Below the pieces are notes generated by a model. It did not search any database. It worked only from the letters and a program-made list of their open reading frames with translations, and was not told the DNA's origin. DNA of 34,715 bases from an uncultured bacterium (lineage in GTDB: Bacteria; Pseudomonadota; Alphaproteobacteria; Sphingomonadales; Sphingomonadaceae), in assembly GCA_903884945.1 (NCBI GenBank), contig CAISGR010000267.1:1-34715 (forward strand), given 5' to 3'. Position 1 is the first letter of the stretch, and every line of letters begins with the position of its first letter. Below are positions 16,938 through 25,589 of the stretch, piece after piece. Made by a program: the position numbers and the translations under genes.

Positions 16938-18092
16938 TCAGTAAAGGTCGGGATTGGTGCGGACTGCCTCGGCCGTCACGCGGCCGAACATGACGCGATA
17001 CGCCCAGGCCGTGTACAGCAGGACGATCGGCAGAAAGACGACCGTCACCAGCAACATGATCCACAGCGTCATGTGGCTGGACGAGGCGTTCCACACCGTC
17101 AGGCTCGACCGGGCATCGATCGAACTCGGCAGGATATAGGGAAACATCGAGGCGCCGACGCTGGCGATGATTCCGACAATGGCCAGGCTCGATCCCGCGA
17201 ACGCCAAGACGGGCGATCGGCGCAGGTGCCCGAGATAGGCAAGGGCGCTGCCGAGGAAGCCCGCGACGGGTGCGGCGACCATCCATGGATAGACAGCGTA
17301 ATTGTCGAGCCACGCGCCGGCGGCACGGATGCTGCCGGTATCGAGCGGATTGGATGGTCCGGCCGGATCGACGCCGACACCCATCCGGTAGCCGAGACCG
17401 GTATAGGCGATCATCGCGAACCCGATGGTGTAAAGCAGGATCGCTGCGATCGCAGCGATCCTGCCGAACCGGCGCGCCCGGTCGGCGACGGCACTGGCTT
17501 CGACCTTCATCGACAGCCAGCCTGCCCCGTGCAGCACGATCATCGCCACCGACAGGAGCCCGGCGATGAGCGTGAACGGTGTGAAGAGGCCGAGCAGCCC
17601 CCCCGCATAATGAAGCCGCAGATCGCTGTCGAACCGGAATGGCGCACCGCTGAGCACGTTGCCCACGGCCACGCCGAAGACGAGGGTCGGAACGAAGCCG
17701 CCGACGAACAGCGCCCAGTCCCAGCGGGAGCGCCATGCGGCATCTTCGTGCTTCGAGCGGTATTTGAAGCCGACCGGGCGTAGGATCAGCGCTGCCAGCA
17801 CCAGGAACATCGCCAGATAGAAGCCGGAAAAACTGACCGCATAGACGAACGGCCAGGCGGCGAAGATTGCCCCGCCGCCCAGGATGAACCAGACTTGGTT
17901 GCCTTCCCAGGTCGGGCCGACCGTGTTGATGACCATGCGCCGTTCCGCATCAGTTCGGGCGACGAATGGCAACAGCGTGGCGACGCCGAGATCGAAGCCA
18001 TCGCTCAGCGCGAATCCGATCAGCAGTACGCCCATCAGCGCCCACCAGATCATCCGGAGTATGTCATAGTCGAGGGGAATGGCCATTTGCAT
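16938..18092 (-). CDS. cydB: Cytochrome bd ubiquinol oxidase subunit II
   Basis: A 384-residue polytopic membrane protein. It opens with YDILRMIWWALMGVLLIGFALSDGFDLGV and continues with ERRMVINTVGPTWEGNQVW and GGAIFAAWPFVYA, the conserved CydB pattern including the acidic residues of the proton path. It pairs with CydA to make the quinol oxidase. AAGGAG precedes two possible ATGs; I chose 18092 (spacing 3), while 18086 has spacing 9. It begins seven bases after the cydA stop. A perfect 30-bp palindrome lies inside the gene at 17435-17464. Confidence 0.96.
   Translation of the reverse strand: MQMAIPLDYDILRMIWWALMGVLLIGFALSDGFDLGVATLLPFVARTDAERRMVINTVGPTWEGNQVWFILGGGAIFAAWPFVYAVSFSGFYLAMFLVLAALILRPVGFKYRSKHEDAAWRSRWDWALFVGGFVPTLVFGVAVGNVLSGAPFRFDSDLRLHYAGGLLGLFTPFTLIAGLLSVAMIVLHGAGWLSMKVEASAVADRARRFGRIAAIAAILLYTIGFAMIAYTGLGYRMGVGVDPAGPSNPLDTGSIRAAGAWLDNYAVYPWMVAAPVAGFLGSALAYLGHLRRSPVLAFAGSSLAIVGIIASVGASMFPYILPSSIDARSSLTVWNASSSHMTLWIMLLVTVVFLPIVLLYTAWAYRVMFGRVTAEAVRTNPDLY
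17435..17464. repeat. Perfect 30-bp palindrome inside cydB
   Basis: The 15 bases from 17435 (GCAGGATCGCTGCGA) are the exact reverse complement of the next 15, with no spacer. On the coding strand it encodes alternating Ile-Ala-Ala (RIAAIAAILL) in a membrane helix. The symmetry may follow from repeated ATC/GCG/GCT codons, but an exact 30-bp palindrome in coding DNA is unusual. Confidence 0.85.
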
Positions 18093-18099
18093 GAACTCC

Positions 18100-19677
18100 T
18101 TATTCCGCCGCGATCGGGGCATAGCCACCGGGATAGGTCGGCGCCGTTTCGTCGACAGGCTCCGTGACGGGATCAGGTCCCTTGCCGATCGTGTAGAGCA
18201 TCAGCCTGATTTCGATCACGGCGAGCGCGCCGTACAGGAGCGTGAAACCAGCGATCGTCGTCCAGATCTGCGCCACGCTCAGGTCGGAGGTGCCGAGGAA
18301 GGTCGGCAGTACCCCATCGATCGCCCATGGCTGACGACCGATCTCGGCCAGCACCCAGCCGAACTCCGCGGCAAGCCAGGGGAGGGGGATCACCCAGAGC
18401 GCGAGGCGCTGAAACCAGCGGCGATCGAATTGCCGCTTGGTGGCGAACCAGAAGGCCAGGCCGAAAAAGGCGATGAAGCCGAACCCGAGCCCCGCCATCA
18501 CGCGGAACACCCAGAACATCGCGGGCACATTGGGTACGGTGGACCAAGCGGCCTTTTCGATCGTTGCCGCATCGGCCTGGCGAGGATCGGTGACGAAGCG
18601 CTTGAGCAGCAGGGCGTAGCCGAGATCGCCCTTGGCTTCCTCGAATTGCGCGCGGGCAGCGAGATCGCCGCGATTCTTCTTCAGCCGTTCGACGGCATCA
18701 TAAGCGAGGATGCCGTGCCCGATACGCGCCCGCGCCTGGGCGACGAGTTCGGTTATGCCGGTCACTTCACCAGTCAGGCTGCGCGTCGAGATCAGGCCCA
18801 GCACATAGGGAATCTTGATCTCATAGGCGGTTTCGTGCCGGCTGTTGCTGGGCAGGCCGAACACATCGATTCCGGCGGGTGCAGGCTCGGTGTGCCACAT
18901 CGCCTCGATCGCGGCGAGCTTCATGCGCTGGTTGTCGGTCAGGGCGTAGCCGCTCTCGTCGCCCAGCACGACGACCGACAAGGACGAGGCGAGGCCGAAC
19001 GCGGCCGCCACCGTGAAGGAGCGCCGGGCGAGCGGCAGCCATTTGCCCTTGAGCATGAAATAGGAGGACACGCCGAGGACGAAGACCGAGGCAGTCACAT
19101 AGCCCGCGCTGACCGTGTGCACGAACTTCGCCTGCGCCACCGGATTGAAGATGACGGCAGCGAAGTCGGTCACCTCCATGCGCATCGTGGCGGGATTGAA
19201 CGCTGATCCGGTCGGGTGCTGCATCCAGCCGTTCGCGACCAGGATCCAGAGCGCCGACAGGTTCGATCCCAAGGCGACCATGAAGGTCGTGAACAGATGC
19301 GCCTGTTTCGAGAGCTTGTCCCAGCCAAAGAACATCACGCCGACGAACGTGGCCTCGAGAAAGAACGCCATGAGGCCCTCGATCGCCAGCGGAGCTCCGA
19401 AAATGTCCCCGACATAATGCGAGTAATAGGCCCAGTTGGTACCGAACTCGAACTCCATGGTGAGGCCGGTCGCCACACCAAGGACGAAGTTGATCGCGAA
19501 GAGCTTTGCCCAGAAGCGTGTGACCTGCCGCCAGACGGGGCGGTTGGTCATCACATAGAGGCTCTCCATGATGACGAGCATGAAGGACAGGCCGAGCGTC
19601 AGGGGCACAAACAGGAAGTGGTAGAGCGCGGTCAGTGCGAACTGCAGGCGGGAAAGCTCGACTACTGCCATGTCCAT
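18100..19677 (-). CDS. cydA: Cytochrome bd ubiquinol oxidase subunit I, long Q-loop type
   Basis: A 525-residue protein matching E. coli CydA nearly residue for residue with an offset of one. Heme ligands are H20 (TALYHFLF), H187 (KFVHTVSAGY) and M394 (FRVMAGLGF). E100 and E108 of the heme/proton region (LAIEGL, FFLEAT) are present, as are the quinol-site residues K253 and E258 (MKLAAIEAMW) and the GRQPWAIDGVLPT motif. The length fits the long-Q-loop subclass. It oxidises quinol and reduces oxygen to water at the inner membrane. ATG 19677 follows GAAGGA by about eight bases. First gene of cydABX, divergent from cydDC. Confidence 0.97.
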   Translation of the reverse strand: MDMAVVELSRLQFALTALYHFLFVPLTLGLSFMLVIMESLYVMTNRPVWRQVTRFWAKLFAINFVLGVATGLTMEFEFGTNWAYYSHYVGDIFGAPLAIEGLMAFFLEATFVGVMFFGWDKLSKQAHLFTTFMVALGSNLSALWILVANGWMQHPTGSAFNPATMRMEVTDFAAVIFNPVAQAKFVHTVSAGYVTASVFVLGVSSYFMLKGKWLPLARRSFTVAAAFGLASSLSVVVLGDESGYALTDNQRMKLAAIEAMWHTEPAPAGIDVFGLPSNSRHETAYEIKIPYVLGLISTRSLTGEVTGITELVAQARARIGHGILAYDAVERLKKNRGDLAARAQFEEAKGDLGYALLLKRFVTDPRQADAATIEKAAWSTVPNVPAMFWVFRVMAGLGFGFIAFFGLAFWFATKRQFDRRWFQRLALWVIPLPWLAAEFGWVLAEIGRQPWAIDGVLPTFLGTSDLSVAQIWTTIAGFTLLYGALAVIEIRLMLYTIGKGPDPVTEPVDETAPTYPGGYAPIAAE

Positions 19678-19726
19678 CGCTGGCGTCCTTCTCTAGACTC
19701 GTCCGGCCGGGCCGGGTCGTGAATAT

Positions 19727-19755
19727 CAATTACTGCATAACAGAAAGTGTGTAAA
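19727..19755 (-). promoter_or_regulatory. Candidate cydABX promoter in the divergent cyd intergenic region
   Basis: On the minus strand TTTACA (19755-19750) and TAATTG (19732-19727) are separated by 17 bases, an acceptable sigma-70-type pair about 50 bases before cydA. A TTGAT next to the -10 could be half of an FNR/FixK-type site, but the second half (ATCAA) is missing. No clear promoter is seen for cydDC on the other strand. Confidence 0.33.
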
Positions 19756-19766
19756 CAGGTGTTCGC

Positions 19767-21371
19767 ATGAAGCACGCGCCCGTCTCGTCCCACAAGGTCC
19801 ATGGGCCATTGGCGTGGTGGATGCTCGATGCCTGCCTGGCTGGGTTATTCGCGTTTGCGCTGGCGGCTACACTCCATTTCCTGATCACCCGCACTACGTA
19901 TTGGTCCCTAGGATGGGCGTGGGTGATGGCGGTGGCGGCACTCGGGCGCGCCTGGGTGCAGGCGCGTGTCGAGGACAGCGGGGTCGCGGCGGCCGGCCTC
20001 GCGAAGGCGCGCGTGCGTCACCGCCTCTTCCCGGCACTGCTTCGTGCACGGCGCATGCCGGGCACCCTGCTCGGAGAAGATGTCGCGACCGCGGTCGATC
20101 AGGTCGGCGCGCTGACGGCCTATTTCGGCCGGTTCGAACCGCTGCGGCGTGCCGCCGTCATCTCGCCCCTGCTCATTGCCTCGATGATAGTGCTCGCGAG
20201 CCCGGTGTCGGCCGCGATCCTGATCGCAACGCTTCTGCCCTTCGGTCTCGGCATGGCGCTTGCGGGCGGTGCCGCCCGTCGTGCCGCCGATGCCCAGGTC
20301 TCGGCGCTGGGGCGATTGTCGGGCCTTTACGTCGATCGGGTGCGTTCCCTGCCGATCATTCTCGCCTTCAGTGCCGAGGACCGCGTGGCGCGCCAGGTCG
20401 ATACGGCCGTCCAGGAAGTCGCCGATCGCACCTATGGCGTGCTGAGGATCGCGTTTCTTTCGTCGGGCACGCTCGAATTCTTCTCGGCGCTCTCCGTGGC
20501 GCTTGTCGCGGTCTATTGCGGCTTCCAGCTGCTCGGGCTGCTGCCGTTCGCGGTACCCGAACATCTTGATCTGCCGCGCGCCTTCTTCGCGCTGGCACTG
20601 GCGCCGGAATTCTATCTGCCGCTGCGCCGGCTTGCCGCTGCCTATCACGACAAGCAGCTTGGAGAGGCGGCACTGATGGCGATCGATGCCCGCTGTGCCG
20701 AACTGCCGGTCGAGCCGGTGATCGCGTCAGTCGATTCGGAGAAAGCCCACACGCTCGCGATCGAGCACACGGTCGTCGGCTATGCGGACGGCACGACGAT
20801 CGGCCCGTTCAGCCTTGCGGTCGGACACGGGGAACTGATCGCGCTCACCGGACCGAGCGGAAGCGGCAAGTCTTCGCTGCTCGGGATGATCGTTGGCCTG
20901 GCGCCGCTCGCGGGCGGCCGGGTGCTCCTCGACGGCGCGGAGACGCATCCCGGGACGTTCAATCAGGCGATCGCCTGGGCGGGCCAGCATGTCATGCTGT
21001 TGCCGGGCACGATCGCCGACAACATTGCGCTCGCTCGTCCGGAGGCAGACGCTGCGACCATCGAGGCAGCAGCCCGACGTGCCGGCCTGGGGCCCCTGAT
21101 CGCCTCGCGCCCGGACGGGCTGGACACTGTTGTCGATCCGCACGGTTCGGGCCTTTCCGGCGGAGAAAGGCGCAGGATCGGCATCGCGCGGGTGTTGCTG
21201 GCCGATCGCCCGTTGCTGGTGCTCGATGAACCGACCGCGGACCTTGATCGCGACACCGCCGATGCGTTGATCGCGGTGCTGAAGGCGGTAGCCGTGGACC
21301 GGGCGGTGCTCGTTGCCACGCACGATCCGTTGCTGATCTCCGCTGCGGACCGCGAGGTCGCCATCCGATGA
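19767..21371 (+). CDS. cydD: CydD subunit of the heterodimeric ABC transporter for cytochrome bd assembly
   Basis: A 534-residue fused membrane-ATPase half-transporter. Membrane helices occupy about 20-290. The ATPase domain has Walker A GPSGSGKSS near 362-370, the signature LSGGERRRIGIARVLL near 463 and Walker B LLVLDEPTADLD near 484. CydDC exports reductant (glutathione and cysteine have been reported; heme has also been proposed) and is required for cytochrome bd assembly. It is divergent from cydA across 89 bases and its stop overlaps the cydC start (ATGATG, 21368-21373), so cydD and cydC form one coupled unit. Confidence 0.94.
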   Translation: MKHAPVSSHKVHGPLAWWMLDACLAGLFAFALAATLHFLITRTTYWSLGWAWVMAVAALGRAWVQARVEDSGVAAAGLAKARVRHRLFPALLRARRMPGTLLGEDVATAVDQVGALTAYFGRFEPLRRAAVISPLLIASMIVLASPVSAAILIATLLPFGLGMALAGGAARRAADAQVSALGRLSGLYVDRVRSLPIILAFSAEDRVARQVDTAVQEVADRTYGVLRIAFLSSGTLEFFSALSVALVAVYCGFQLLGLLPFAVPEHLDLPRAFFALALAPEFYLPLRRLAAAYHDKQLGEAALMAIDARCAELPVEPVIASVDSEKAHTLAIEHTVVGYADGTTIGPFSLAVGHGELIALTGPSGSGKSSLLGMIVGLAPLAGGRVLLDGAETHPGTFNQAIAWAGQHVMLLPGTIADNIALARPEADAATIEAAARRAGLGPLIASRPDGLDTVVDPHGSGLSGGERRRIGIARVLLADRPLLVLDEPTADLDRDTADALIAVLKAVAVDRAVLVATHDPLLISAADREVAIR

Positions 21372-22966
21372 TGCCGGACAAGCTGCTGGACGCGCTCGAC
21401 GGCTGCGGGGCGCCGTGGACGGATACCCGCCGTCTGGCGATTGTATCGGGAATCGCCGTCGCGGTCGCGACGGTCGGCCTTCTTGCCCTGTCGGGATGGT
21501 TCATCACGGCGGCGGCGATCGCGGGTGCTGCCGGGCCGATCAGCGCCCGCGCGTTCAACTATCTCATCCCGAGTGCGATGATCCGCCTGCTTGCCATCGT
21601 GCGGACGGCGGCGCGCTATTTCGAACGCCTGCTCAGCCACCGGGCATCGCTTTCCACTCTTGCCGCCTTCCGCGGCGTGATGTTCCGCAAGGCGGCCACC
21701 GCGGAAGCGCAGGGGACGCTGAGGTTGTCGGGCGGAGATGCGGCCACGCTGCTCGTCCAGGATATCGACCAGCTCGAGGATCATCTCGTCCGGATGCCCG
21801 CGCTGGCTGGCGCCATCGCCGGGGGCATGCTCACGATCGCGCTTGCCGCCATGGCGGGGCCATGGCCTCCCGTCCTCGTTGCGGCCGTGCTCGCGACAGC
21901 GGCTGTCACCTGCCGCCGGCTGGCGCGACAGTGGCTGCCGCGGCGTGCTGACGATGTCGCCACAGCCGTGCACGAGCTCAAGGTTGCGGTGACCGAATAC
22001 GCTGCTTCGGCAGCCGAAATCGCGGTCTACGGTCTGACGGATCTCGTGTCGGCCCAGCTCGAATTTCTTGCGGGTCGCCACGACGAGGCGCTGCGGCGCC
22101 AGGCGCGCACCGAGGCCATGATCGGCGCCATCCTTCCCGCCGCCTCGGGCGTTGCGAGTGCGGTCGCGATCGTGACGGCGGGTGCGGAGCCCGCGCTCGC
22201 GGCGATGGCGGCGCTGGCAACGGCGGCTTCAGGCGAAGCATTGCTTGGCTATGTTCGGGGGCAAATCCGCGCGCCGTCCGTGCAGGACGCAAGTCGGCGC
22301 CTGGCCGAACTGGCTGCGGTCGAGCTGTCGGACCGGCCACCATTGCGGCTCGCCGATTCGAGTATCGGCTTCGTCCTTGACGGTGTGCCTGAACGGCTGC
22401 TGCCCGGCGACCGCATCGCAATCCTCGGCGCCTCGGGCGCCGGCAAGACCCGCCTGCTCCACACCTTGGCCGGCCTGCGTGCCGACGCGCCGCAGCGGCC
22501 AACCGTCGGTGGCCAGCCAGCGGCGGATCTGGGAATTTTCCGGCTTCGGCAGATCTTCGCGCTGGTGCCGCAAGACGCGACGCTGGTCGCGGGCACGGTG
22601 CTGGATAATCTGCGACTGGCGCGCCCCGGTCTACGCGAAGACGAGATCTGGAGCGCTCTTCATGCCGCTCGCCTTGACGACGATATTCGGGCGCTGCCGG
22701 ACGGGCTCAACCAGTGGATCGGGGAAGGGGGCGCGCGGTTTTCCGGTGGCCAGCGAAAGCGGCTCGCGCTGGCGCGCGGCCTGCTGGCGGATCGGCCCTG
22801 GCTGCTGCTGGACGAACCGAGCGAAGGGCTCGACGCCGCGACGGAGGCAGAAATCGTCAGTCGCCTCGGTGCCTGGCTGGCCCGCACGGGGCAGGGGCTG
22901 GTCCTGGTATCGCACCGGCCCGCAATGCTGGCACTGGCGCAGCGGGTTGTCGTCCTGGCGCCTTGA
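21368..22966 (+). CDS. cydC: CydC subunit of the heterodimeric ABC transporter for cytochrome bd assembly
   Basis: A 532-residue partner of CydD with the same layout. The membrane domain covers about 20-310 (early helix LALSGWFITAAAIAG, FNYLIPSAMIRLLAIVRTAARYFERL). The ATPase domain has Walker A GASGAGKTR near 353-361, the signature FSGGQRKRLALARGLL near 457 and Walker B WLLLDEPSEGLD near 478. The phrase RTAARYFERLLSH is typical of CydC. The ATPase domain is a little compact (LPGDRIAILG opens it directly), but no essential motif is missing. The gene ends 27 bases before the convergent outer-membrane channel gene. Confidence 0.94.
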   Translation: MMPDKLLDALDGCGAPWTDTRRLAIVSGIAVAVATVGLLALSGWFITAAAIAGAAGPISARAFNYLIPSAMIRLLAIVRTAARYFERLLSHRASLSTLAAFRGVMFRKAATAEAQGTLRLSGGDAATLLVQDIDQLEDHLVRMPALAGAIAGGMLTIALAAMAGPWPPVLVAAVLATAAVTCRRLARQWLPRRADDVATAVHELKVAVTEYAASAAEIAVYGLTDLVSAQLEFLAGRHDEALRRQARTEAMIGAILPAASGVASAVAIVTAGAEPALAAMAALATAASGEALLGYVRGQIRAPSVQDASRRLAELAAVELSDRPPLRLADSSIGFVLDGVPERLLPGDRIAILGASGAGKTRLLHTLAGLRADAPQRPTVGGQPAADLGIFRLRQIFALVPQDATLVAGTVLDNLRLARPGLREDEIWSALHAARLDDDIRALPDGLNQWIGEGGARFSGGQRKRLALARGLLADRPWLLLDEPSEGLDAATEAEIVSRLGAWLARTGQGLVLVSHRPAMLALAQRVVVLAP

Positions 22967-22993
22967 GCGGATGCAGTATCGCGTGATTCCGCT

Positions 22994-24433
22994 TTAACCG
23001 CCCGGCGCGCGAGGAACCGGATCTCCCTCACGCCATCCTCCGCCGGTCGCGCGGGCCAGGCGGACGCTGGCCTGCAATCGTCGCGTGGTCAGCTCGATCA
23101 CCGCGCGTCGAATGCGCAGCGCGGTGGTTTGCGCGGTTACGACGTCGAGATACGTCACCGCCCCCTTGATATAACGGTCGAGCGACAATGCCTCGACCTG
23201 CGCCGCCTGGGCCTCCGCGCGTTGCTCGGCCGCGGCTTCCTCGCCGACCAGATGAAGTTGCGACAGGCTGTCCTCGACATCCTGGAAGGCCTTCAACACC
23301 GTGCCGCGATAGGTGGCGCTCGCCTGATCCCAATCGGCGCGGGCGAGGGCTACCTGGGCATGGCGACGGCCGCCGTCGAACAGGCTGAGCACCGCGCTTG
23401 GCCCGACCGACCAGAACAGGTTGGGGGCACTGATCAGTCCGGCCAGCGCAGTGTTCTGAAAGCCGCCCTGCCCGCCCAATGCAATCGATGGGAAGAAGGC
23501 GGCCCGCGCAACGCCGATCTCCGCGTTGGCGGCCATCATCCGCCGTTCCGCCGCAGCGATGTCGGGGCGACGCTCGAGCAGGGTTGACGGCAGGCCTGCC
23601 GGAATCGCTGGCATGGCCAGGCCGGTCGTGGCGGGCGCGATGGAGAAGCTCGACGCGGGTACGCCGACAAGACTGGCGATGGCATGCTCGATCAGCGCCC
23701 GCGCGGCCATGACGTCGCTCAATTGGGCTCGCGCTTCGTCCAGTTGTGTTCCCGAGCGGCCGGTATCGACACCCGAGGCGATTCCGCCCCGGAAGCGGCG
23801 CTCGGTGAGCGCATCGGCCTGGGCATAATCATCGACCGTGTTGCTGAGCAACGCGATCTGCTGGTCGGCGCCGCGCAGCGCGACATAGGCACTGGCGAGC
23901 TCGCCCGAGAGACTAAGCTTGACCGCCGCGACATCATCGGCGCTCGCCTCGGCCTCGGCGCGGCCCGCGGCGACCTGGTTGCGCACGCGGCCCCACAGAT
24001 CGAGTTCATAGCCGATCGAGCCGGCAATGGTGTCCGCGGCGTAGAGGTCGGGCTGGTTGGAGCCTCGCAACGGACGGCTGTCGGACTGGCGATTGTCGGT
24101 CAGCTGGGTGCCGATGGCGACACTCGGCAGGAGATCGGATCGTGCCCGCGCGAGATAGGCGCGCGCGGCATCGTACCGGGCAACCGCGCCGGCGAGTGTG
24201 GGGTTGGCTTTGGCGAGTTGCCGCTCCAGCCGATCGAGCTGCGGGTCATGGAACAAGGTCGTCCAGACGTCGGGAGGAGCGACATTGGCCGGGCTGGCGG
24301 GCACCCAGGGGCCCGCCTCCTTGAACGCGGCCGGCAGCGCGACGACCGGCGGGTGATAGGCCGGTGCCATCGTGCAACCGGCAAGCGCGGCCACCAGGAT
24401 CAGCATGGCGATGCGCCGCGGGCAATCAGCCAT
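22994..24433 (-). CDS. NodT/OprM-type outer-membrane lipoprotein of an RND efflux system
   Basis: From ATG 24433 the protein has 479 residues and a lipoprotein signal (LILVAALAGC, lipidated Cys20). Two OEP repeats follow, with the expected sequences YELDLWGRVRN, LLERRPDIAAAERRMMAANAEIGVARAAFFP and LFDGGRRHAQVALARADWDQA. It forms the trimeric channel that opens the tripartite pump to the outside. Its start overlaps the end of the adaptor gene by eight bases, so it is the third gene of a permease-adaptor-channel operon. A frame extension to 24466 would overlap the adaptor further and lacks a better signal peptide. Confidence 0.95.
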   Translation of the reverse strand: MADCPRRIAMLILVAALAGCTMAPAYHPPVVALPAAFKEAGPWVPASPANVAPPDVWTTLFHDPQLDRLERQLAKANPTLAGAVARYDAARAYLARARSDLLPSVAIGTQLTDNRQSDSRPLRGSNQPDLYAADTIAGSIGYELDLWGRVRNQVAAGRAEAEASADDVAAVKLSLSGELASAYVALRGADQQIALLSNTVDDYAQADALTERRFRGGIASGVDTGRSGTQLDEARAQLSDVMAARALIEHAIASLVGVPASSFSIAPATTGLAMPAIPAGLPSTLLERRPDIAAAERRMMAANAEIGVARAAFFPSIALGGQGGFQNTALAGLISAPNLFWSVGPSAVLSLFDGGRRHAQVALARADWDQASATYRGTVLKAFQDVEDSLSQLHLVGEEAAAEQRAEAQAAQVEALSLDRYIKGAVTYLDVVTAQTTALRIRRAVIELTTRRLQASVRLARATGGGWREGDPVPRAPGG

Positions 24434-25589
24434 GGTGCGCCTGCCCGACCCGCACCAGTTCACCATCGGCCAGGGAATCAGGCGGATTATCCACGACCTT
24501 TGCGCCGGGAGCGAGGCCAGCGCTGATCTCTACGGTCGCGCCAAGATCGCGACCGACCTTCACCGATTGCAGCCTGATACGCGCGTCCGGCCCAACCAGC
24601 GCGACCTCCGTGCCCCGGGCGCGAAAGATCAGCGCGCTGGACGGGATCTGGAGCGCGCCCGCGCCGCGTGGAACGTCGAAGCGAACCTGCGCGTACGCGC
24701 CAGGCTTCAATATCCCACCGGGATTCTCGGCCACGAGCTGGACCAGCATCGTCCCGCTTTGCGGATTGATCGCATTGGCCTCGCCGACGAGCCGCGCCTT
24801 GAACGACTGGCCCGGATATTCCGGAACGGCCAGCGTTGCGGTGAGGCCGGGTTTCATCTCCGCCGAATAGGCCTGCGGCACGGGCACGTAGATGCGCAGG
24901 CGGCTGATATCGGCGACGGCGAACAGGGGCTGCTGACCGGTCGCGCCCGGCCCGACCAGGTCGCCAATATCGGCGGTTCGCGTCGTTACCACACCGGCGA
25001 ACGGAGCGCGCACGGTGGCAAAGCTCTTCTGCGCAAGGAGCCGGCCCAGGTCCGCAGCAGCACTTTGGACTGCGGCCTGCTTGACGGCGAGATCGCCGTT
25101 CTTCTCCGCGGCTTCCTGTGTCGATACCGAGTTCGTGATGAGCAGGTCGTTCCAGCGCGCTGCAGTGTCACGGGCCAGGGTTTCGGCGGCTCGGGCGCTG
25201 GCGAGGCCCGCTCGGGCCTGAACGATCTGCTCGTCCAGTTCGGGCGTGTCGATCGAGCCGAGCCGCTCATTGGCCAGCACCACCGCACCGATGTCGCGGT
25301 ACCAGGCTTTAACATAGCCGGGGACGCGCGCGTAGATCTTCGCCGCGTCCCAGGCTTCCATCGTTCCTGGCAAACTGATGGAATCGCTCGCACTGCCGCC
25401 AAGGGTGGGGACGAGATGGACGGTCGGTATTGCTCCGGCATCCGCCACGTGCTGCGCCTCATGGTTCTCTTCCGCGCGCGTCACCGCGCCCAGCGTAACG
25501 ACGGCGATGGCGATCAGCACCGCACCGGTGCCTGCGGCTTTCAATCCCTTCGGTGCGGCGGCGGTCTCGGTCGGAACGGTGTCAGGCAT
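24426..25589 (-). CDS. RND efflux periplasmic adaptor (membrane fusion protein)
   Basis: A 387-residue protein with an N-terminal membrane anchor at about 17-36. A lipoyl/barrel-sandwich half follows (ISLPGTMEAWDAAKIYARVPGYVKAWYRDIGAVV), then an alpha-helical hairpin rich in Ala and Gln (about 115-185), then the second lipoyl half (ATVRAPFAGVVTTRTADIGDLV) and beta-barrel domains. It bridges the permease and the outer-membrane channel. Its start overlaps the end of the permease gene by eight bases and its end overlaps the channel gene, so all three are likely translated together. The long helical hairpin fits a multidrug-type adaptor; no metal-binding histidine cluster is evident. Confidence 0.94.
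   Translation of the reverse strand: MPDTVPTETAAAPKGLKAAGTGAVLIAIAVVTLGAVTRAEENHEAQHVADAGAIPTVHLVPTLGGSASDSISLPGTMEAWDAAKIYARVPGYVKAWYRDIGAVVLANERLGSIDTPELDEQIVQARAGLASARAAETLARDTAARWNDLLITNSVSTQEAAEKNGDLAVKQAAVQSAAADLGRLLAQKSFATVRAPFAGVVTTRTADIGDLVGPGATGQQPLFAVADISRLRIYVPVPQAYSAEMKPGLTATLAVPEYPGQSFKARLVGEANAINPQSGTMLVQLVAENPGGILKPGAYAQVRFDVPRGAGALQIPSSALIFRARGTEVALVGPDARIRLQSVKVGRDLGATVEISAGLAPGAKVVDNPPDSLADGELVRVGQAHHG

Noticed and set aside
19720..19740. FNR box in the cydA-cydD intergenic region
   Set aside because: Only one half-site (TTGAT on the minus strand) is present; the partner ATCAA at the right distance is missing.
22966..22993. AGCGGA/TCCGCT hairpin between cydC and the channel gene
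   Set aside because: A six-base stem with a 16-base loop and no T-tract is too weak to call a terminator.
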